Positions 60,748 to 64,000 of a stretch of DNA of 64,000 nt are shown piece after piece. The stretch is taken from positions 1 to 64,000 of the forward strand of contig NZ_CABVLY010000020.1 in assembly GCF_902498995.1 (NCBI RefSeq), written 5' to 3'. Position 1 is the first letter of the stretch, and every line of letters begins with the position of its first letter. The translations under genes were made by a program, and so were the position numbers. The DNA is from Burkholderia anthina (lineage in GTDB: Bacteria; Pseudomonadota; Gammaproteobacteria; Burkholderiales; Burkholderiaceae). The notes below the pieces were generated by a model that was not told the DNA's origin, did no database searches, and saw nothing but the letters and a program-made list of their open reading frames with translations.

Positions 60748-61404
60748 TCAGAACTTGAAGCGCGACGGTTCGATCGCGTTCACGAGGTGGTCGACGTAGG
60801 TTTCGAACACGTCGGCGACACGGTACTGCTTGTCGTCGATGCGCGTGATGATCTGCGCCTTCATCACCGGACGGCCGCCGACGAATGCCGACAGGCGGCC
60901 GCCGACCTTCAACTGCTCGAGCAGTTGCTGCGGCACGAGCGGCAGGCCGCCGGCGACACAGATCACGTCGTACGGCGCCTTGTCCGCCCAGCCGAGCGAC
61001 CCGTCGCCGAGCAGGACTTCCGCGTTCGTCACGCCGTCGTTGCGCAGGTTCTCTTCCGCGAACTTCGCGATGGCCGGATCGATCTCGATCGCCGTCACGT
61101 GCCGTGCGCGGTGCGCGAACAGCGCGCTCAGGTAGCCGGAGCCCGCGCCGATCACGAGCACGTTCTCGTGCTTCTTGACCGCCAGTTCCTGCAGCACGCG
61201 CGCTTCGACGCGCGGGAACAGCATCTTCGCGTGGCCGCCGGGCAGCGGCAGCTCGAGGTCGGCGAACGCGAGATCGCGATGCTCGGGCAAAACATATTTT
61301 TCACGCTTGACGATCGACAGCAGACCCAGGACGTCGAGATCCAGCACGTCCCACGGCCGGATCTGTTGTTCGATCATATTGAAACGCGCGTTTTCGATAT
61401 TCAT
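60748..61404 (-). CDS. Protein-L-isoaspartate methyltransferase family protein
   Basis: A 218-residue SAM enzyme of the Pcm family: MIEQQIRPWDV at the start and VLVIGAGSGYLSALFA as the SAM loop. The segment that in true Pcm reads like GQTISQP is GGHAKMLFP here, so repair of isoaspartate is not assured and another substrate is possible. It is common in beta-proteobacteria in this form. A TACAAT at 61462-61457 on the minus strand is a possible -10, with only a poorly spaced -35. Confidence 0.85.
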   Translation of the reverse strand: MNIENARFNMIEQQIRPWDVLDLDVLGLLSIVKREKYVLPEHRDLAFADLELPLPGGHAKMLFPRVEARVLQELAVKKHENVLVIGAGSGYLSALFAHRARHVTAIEIDPAIAKFAEENLRNDGVTNAEVLLGDGSLGWADKAPYDVICVAGGLPLVPQQLLEQLKVGGRLSAFVGGRPVMKAQIITRIDDKQYRVADVFETYVDHLVNAIEPSRFKF

Positions 61405-61508
61405 GGTGTGGTCACGCAGCCAGGTCGGCCGTCAGCGGGGATAGAGAAACTTCGTGATTGTACCAAACGGGGCGGCGACCAAGCCTGCCGGCCGCGTGCA
61501 ACAGACCT

Positions 61509-61766
61509 TTACCCTTTGCTCTTCTTGATCTGCGCTTCGAATGCGAGATCCAGCTTGCTCGCCTTGCGCGGTTTTTTGGGGCCGAATTCGTCGACGAACT
61601 TGACGAATGCATCGAGCGGCAGCGGCTCGCAGCGCTTCTCGGCGGTGCCGCCGGAGCGGTCGACGAGGTAGAACAGGCCGCCGGCCACCGCGACGGCCGC
61701 GAACTGCGGGTTGCCGGAGCGGGTTTTCAGGCGTTCGACTGCGTTGGTTGCTTTGGTGGTGCGCAT
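61509..61766 (-). CDS. Small basic conserved hypothetical protein
   Basis: An 85-residue protein rich in Lys and Arg at both ends (MRTTKATNAVERLKTR and AQIKKSKG) with a short hydrophobic core (AAVAVAGGLFYLVD). No known motif is recognised. The codon pattern and the normal gene spacing between hemN and pcm support it as real. A function cannot be given; the charge suggests nucleic-acid contact but this is a guess. Confidence 0.65.
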   Translation of the reverse strand: MRTTKATNAVERLKTRSGNPQFAAVAVAGGLFYLVDRSGGTAEKRCEPLPLDAFVKFVDEFGPKKPRKASKLDLAFEAQIKKSKG

Positions 61767-61838
61767 GGGGCGGGTTCTTGCTGGGGCGTCGAGCCCCTAA
61801 CTGTATCAAACCCGCCACCCGCCCGCGGCCGCGCGGTG

Positions 61839-63230
61839 TCAGACGGTGCGCGAATAGCGCTGTTGCGGCGTCTGGCCGAGATACGCGTCGAACGCCATCG
61901 CGATATTGCGCACGACCATCCGGCCGGCCGGATGGATCGTCAGGCGGTCGGCGGCGATCGTCAGCAGCGCGTCCTGCTCGAACGGGCGCAGCGCGTCGAG
62001 CTCGCGCGCGAAGTGATCGGCGAAGCGGATGCCGTGCGCGGCCTCGATATGCGAGAACGGCAGTTCGAGGTTGCACATGAGCTGCGTGATCACGTCGCGG
62101 CGCAGCCGGTCCTCGGGCGTGAGCCGCACGCCGCGCGCGATCGGCAGCCGGCCCGCGTCGAGCGCGGCGCCATAGGCCGGCAGGTCCTTCGCGTTCTGCG
62201 CGTAGACGTCGCCGACCTTGCCGATCGACGACACGCCGAAGCCGACGAGATCGGTATCGGCCCGCGTGCTGTAGCCCTGGAAATTGCGCTGCAGCGTGCC
62301 GTTGCGCTGCGCGCGCACCAGCTCGTCGGACGGCCGTGCGAAGTGGTCCATCCCGATGTACACGTAGCCGGCCGACGTCAGCATGTCGATCGCGAGGCCG
62401 AGCAGCGCGATGCGCGTGGCGGGCGGCGGCAGCGCCGCGTCGTCGATCTGCCGCTGCATCTTGAACAGGTTCGGCATGTGCGCGTAGCCGAACACCGACA
62501 GCCGGTCCGGCGCGAGCTCGATGATCGTCTCGAGCGTGCGCGCGAACACGGCGACCGTCTGGTGCGGCAGCCCGTAGATCAGGTCGACGCTGACCGAATG
62601 GAAGCCCGTCGCGCGCGCGGCGCTCAACAGGTCGGCCGTCATCGCGAGCGGCTGGATCCGGTTGATCGCCTGCTGCACGACCGGATCGAAGTCCTGCACG
62701 CCGAGGCTCAGCCGGTTGAAGCCGATCGTGCGCAGGTGGACGAGCGTCGCGGGCGTGACCGTGCGCGGGTCGATCTCGATGGAGAACTCGGCGTCGGCGT
62801 CCGGCGCGAGCGTGAAGTGTTCGCGGGTGGCGGCCATCAGCTCGGCCGTTTCGGCGTCGGACAGGAAGGTTGGCGTGCCGCCGCCCCAGTGGAGCTGCGT
62901 GACCGGGCGGGCGGGGTCGAACAGTGCGGCCTGCAACGCCATTTCCCGTTTCAACTGGTCGAGGTACGGGCGTGCGCGGCGGCGGTTGTTCGTCGCGATC
63001 TTGTTGCAGCCGCAGTAGAAACAGGCCGTGTTGCAGAACGGGATGTGGACGTACAGCGACAGCTCGCTCGACGACGCACCGGGATCGCTCGCGGCGCGCA
63101 CGTAGTCGGCCGGGTCGAAATCGTCGCGAAACTGCAGTGCGGTGGGGTACGACGTATAGCGTGGCCCGTTTGCGCCGTATTTCGCAAGCAGATCGGGACG
63201 GAACATCGTGTCGGCAGAACCGGAACTCAT
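61839..63230 (-). CDS. hemN: Oxygen-independent coproporphyrinogen III dehydrogenase
   Basis: A 463-residue radical SAM enzyme that decarboxylates coproporphyrinogen III without oxygen. The iron-sulfur motif CX3CX2C is C-N-T-A-C-F-Y-C, preceded by YVHIPF and followed by GCNK; the N-terminal GPRYTSYPTA and central LHWGGGTPTFLS are HemN marks that separate it from HemW. ATG at 63230 is used since the longer frame (from 63668) reads unlike the family. The promoter region is shared with a divergent YkgJ-type gene. I did not see an FNR/Anr box. Confidence 0.95.
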   Translation of the reverse strand: MSSGSADTMFRPDLLAKYGANGPRYTSYPTALQFRDDFDPADYVRAASDPGASSSELSLYVHIPFCNTACFYCGCNKIATNNRRRARPYLDQLKREMALQAALFDPARPVTQLHWGGGTPTFLSDAETAELMAATREHFTLAPDADAEFSIEIDPRTVTPATLVHLRTIGFNRLSLGVQDFDPVVQQAINRIQPLAMTADLLSAARATGFHSVSVDLIYGLPHQTVAVFARTLETIIELAPDRLSVFGYAHMPNLFKMQRQIDDAALPPPATRIALLGLAIDMLTSAGYVYIGMDHFARPSDELVRAQRNGTLQRNFQGYSTRADTDLVGFGVSSIGKVGDVYAQNAKDLPAYGAALDAGRLPIARGVRLTPEDRLRRDVITQLMCNLELPFSHIEAAHGIRFADHFARELDALRPFEQDALLTIAADRLTIHPAGRMVVRNIAMAFDAYLGQTPQQRYSRTV

Positions 63231-63259
63231 GGTGGTCTCGCGCTTTCTGGATGCTTTCG

Positions 63260-63278
63260 AGTATATAAACGCGCGTTT
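63260..63278 (-). promoter_or_regulatory. Candidate hemN promoter element with 12-bp palindrome
   Basis: On the minus strand a TATACT (63265-63260) could be the -10 of hemN. Just upstream is a perfect palindrome AAACGCGCGTTT (63267-63278), placed in the spacer where a repressor or activator could bind. No good -35 is visible. Confidence 0.35.
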
Positions 63279-63390
63279 GGCCTGCATTGTGTAATAACGT
63301 CGCAGCCGGCGGTGGCACAATGCGCAGTGGGCTGCCGCACCCCGCGTCCGGTTGCCGCACCGTTTTTTGTTGTTCGTTCGAGAGAGCCGA

Positions 63391-63720
63391 GTGTCCGTCG
63401 AAATGCCTGTTCGCCCGGCGCCCGCCGATGTCCCGCCGCCGCATGCGTGTCGCGAGGGGTGCGGCGCGTGCTGCATCGCCCCGTCGATTTCCAGCCCGAT
63501 TCCGGGCATGCCGGACGGCAAGCCGGCCGGCGTGCGCTGCGTGCAGCTCGGCGACGACCTGCGCTGCCGGATCTTCGGCCGGCCCGAGCGGCCCGCCTGC
63601 TGTTCCGGGCTGCAGCCGTCCGCCGAGATGTGCGGTGCGTCGCGCGACGATGCGCTCGCGTGGCTCACGCGCCTCGAAGTCGCGACGCAGCCGTCCGGGG
63701 GCGCCCGCCCGGCGCGGTAG
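63391..63720 (+). CDS. YkgJ-family cysteine cluster protein
   Basis: A 109-residue protein with eight Cys, arranged as CREGCGACC, then single Cys in VRCVQL and RCRIF, then CC and C near PACCSG and EMCG. This is the CxCC-type zinc/iron cluster of the YkgJ family (UPF0153), whose function is not established. The GTG at 63391 has GAGAGA upstream; an ATG at 63403 is an alternative. It is divergent from hemN with 160 bases between. Confidence 0.82.
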   Translation: MSVEMPVRPAPADVPPPHACREGCGACCIAPSISSPIPGMPDGKPAGVRCVQLGDDLRCRIFGRPERPACCSGLQPSAEMCGASRDDALAWLTRLEVATQPSGGARPAR

Positions 63721-63879
63721 CGCGCCGCCGCCGCGCCGTGCGGGCACCGCGTCGGACGCCGTCAGCGCGCGCATGGAACCGCCAGCCCGCGCCGCCGCAC
63801 TAACGTGGGTCCATTGCCCCGCCATGGGCCGGAGCCGATAGCCAGCCTGCCGCTCCGCCCGACACAGGAGATTTCCAGC

Positions 63880-64000
63880 ATGACCGCACCTTGCACGCCC
63901 GGCCGGCGCCGTTTCCTCGCCGTCTGCGCCGGCGCCATCGGCGTGTCGGTATCGCTCGCCGCCTGCGCGTCGACGTTCCCGTTCATCCCCGATCACTACA
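63880..64000 (+). CDS. N-terminus of a secreted lipoprotein (partial)
   Basis: The first 40 residues of a gene cut by the window edge. It starts with twin Arg (GRRRFLAVCAG) and a hydrophobic stretch ending L-A-A-C, which is a lipobox, then ASTFPFIPDHY. It should be exported, possibly by Tat, and lipid-anchored. The sequence after the lipobox resembles DUF1439-type lipoproteins, but too little is visible to be sure. GGAG lies 9 bases before the ATG. Confidence 0.7.
   Translation, partial: MTAPCTPGRRRFLAVCAGAIGVSVSLAACASTFPFIPDHY

Noticed and set aside
1..64000. tRNA, rRNA, insertion sequences, prophage genes, transposases
   Set aside because: None was recognised in the sequence or translations. 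The O-antigen locus shows base-composition change only in the arabinose operon's first gene.

Overview
The window reads as a stretch of the main chromosome of a Burkholderia species, most likely of the B. cepacia complex. The reasons are high G+C coding DNA, the pyrimidine block yqgE-yqgF-pyrR-pyrB-pyrC'-plsC-apaH, an rmlBACD/manC/wzm/wzt O-antigen locus with wbiG/H/I-type genes, a Kdo hydroxylase gene between waaC and waaA, and a full urease plus urea ABC transporter block. No rRNA, tRNA, insertion sequence, prophage or CRISPR array was seen.

Layout. (1) 1-6022: housekeeping genes: yqgE, yqgF, pyrR, pyrB, a catalytically dead dihydroorotase homologue (pyrC'), an acyltransferase, and apaH on the minus strand. 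(2) 6367-25276, plus strand: the O-polysaccharide operon. It makes dTDP-L-rhamnose (rmlBACD), GDP-mannose (manC) and GDP-D-rhamnose (gmd, rmd). It also encodes a sulfotransferase-like protein, the Wzm/Wzt exporter, a coiled-coil methyltransferase resembling WbdD chain terminators, a 1214-residue three-domain glycosyltransferase and three more family-4 glycosyltransferases. The rmlD gene appears to carry an in-frame deletion of the catalytic STDY-type motif. (3) 25306-33632, minus strand: a seven-gene operon that closely resembles the mycobacterial decaprenylphosphoryl-D-arabinose pathway: a UbiA prenyltransferase fused to a HAD phosphatase, DprE1-like and DprE2-like enzymes, a GtrA-family flippase candidate, a large GT-C-like membrane protein, and two further oxidoreductase/epimerase genes. 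This is the most interesting system in the window. It suggests that a polyprenyl-linked D-arabinofuranose is made, flipped and transferred in the periplasm.

(4) 33950-37833, plus strand: wbiG, wbiH and wbiI-like genes that make and load the first sugar on the lipid carrier, ended by a strong bidirectional terminator. (5) 37910-43354, minus strand: a second lipid-carrier sugar-phosphate transferase, galE, two glycosyltransferases and a Wzx-type flippase, so two export routes sit side by side. (6) 43585-48480, plus strand: manB/algC, then the inner-core genes waaC, kdoO and waaA.

(7) 48540-53968, minus strand: urease ureDABCEFG. (8) 54141-59969, minus strand: the urea ABC transporter urtABCDE. 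Both ureA and urtA are preceded by near-identical sigma-54 promoter elements with NtrC-like sites upstream, so urea uptake and hydrolysis look co-regulated by nitrogen supply. (9) 60413-64000: a rhodanese, a Pcm-family methyltransferase, a small basic protein and hemN on the minus strand, then a YkgJ-type cysteine-cluster protein and the start of a lipoprotein gene on the plus strand.

All coordinates come from reading the sequence and its translations by eye. Family assignments rest on recognised motifs, not on database searches.
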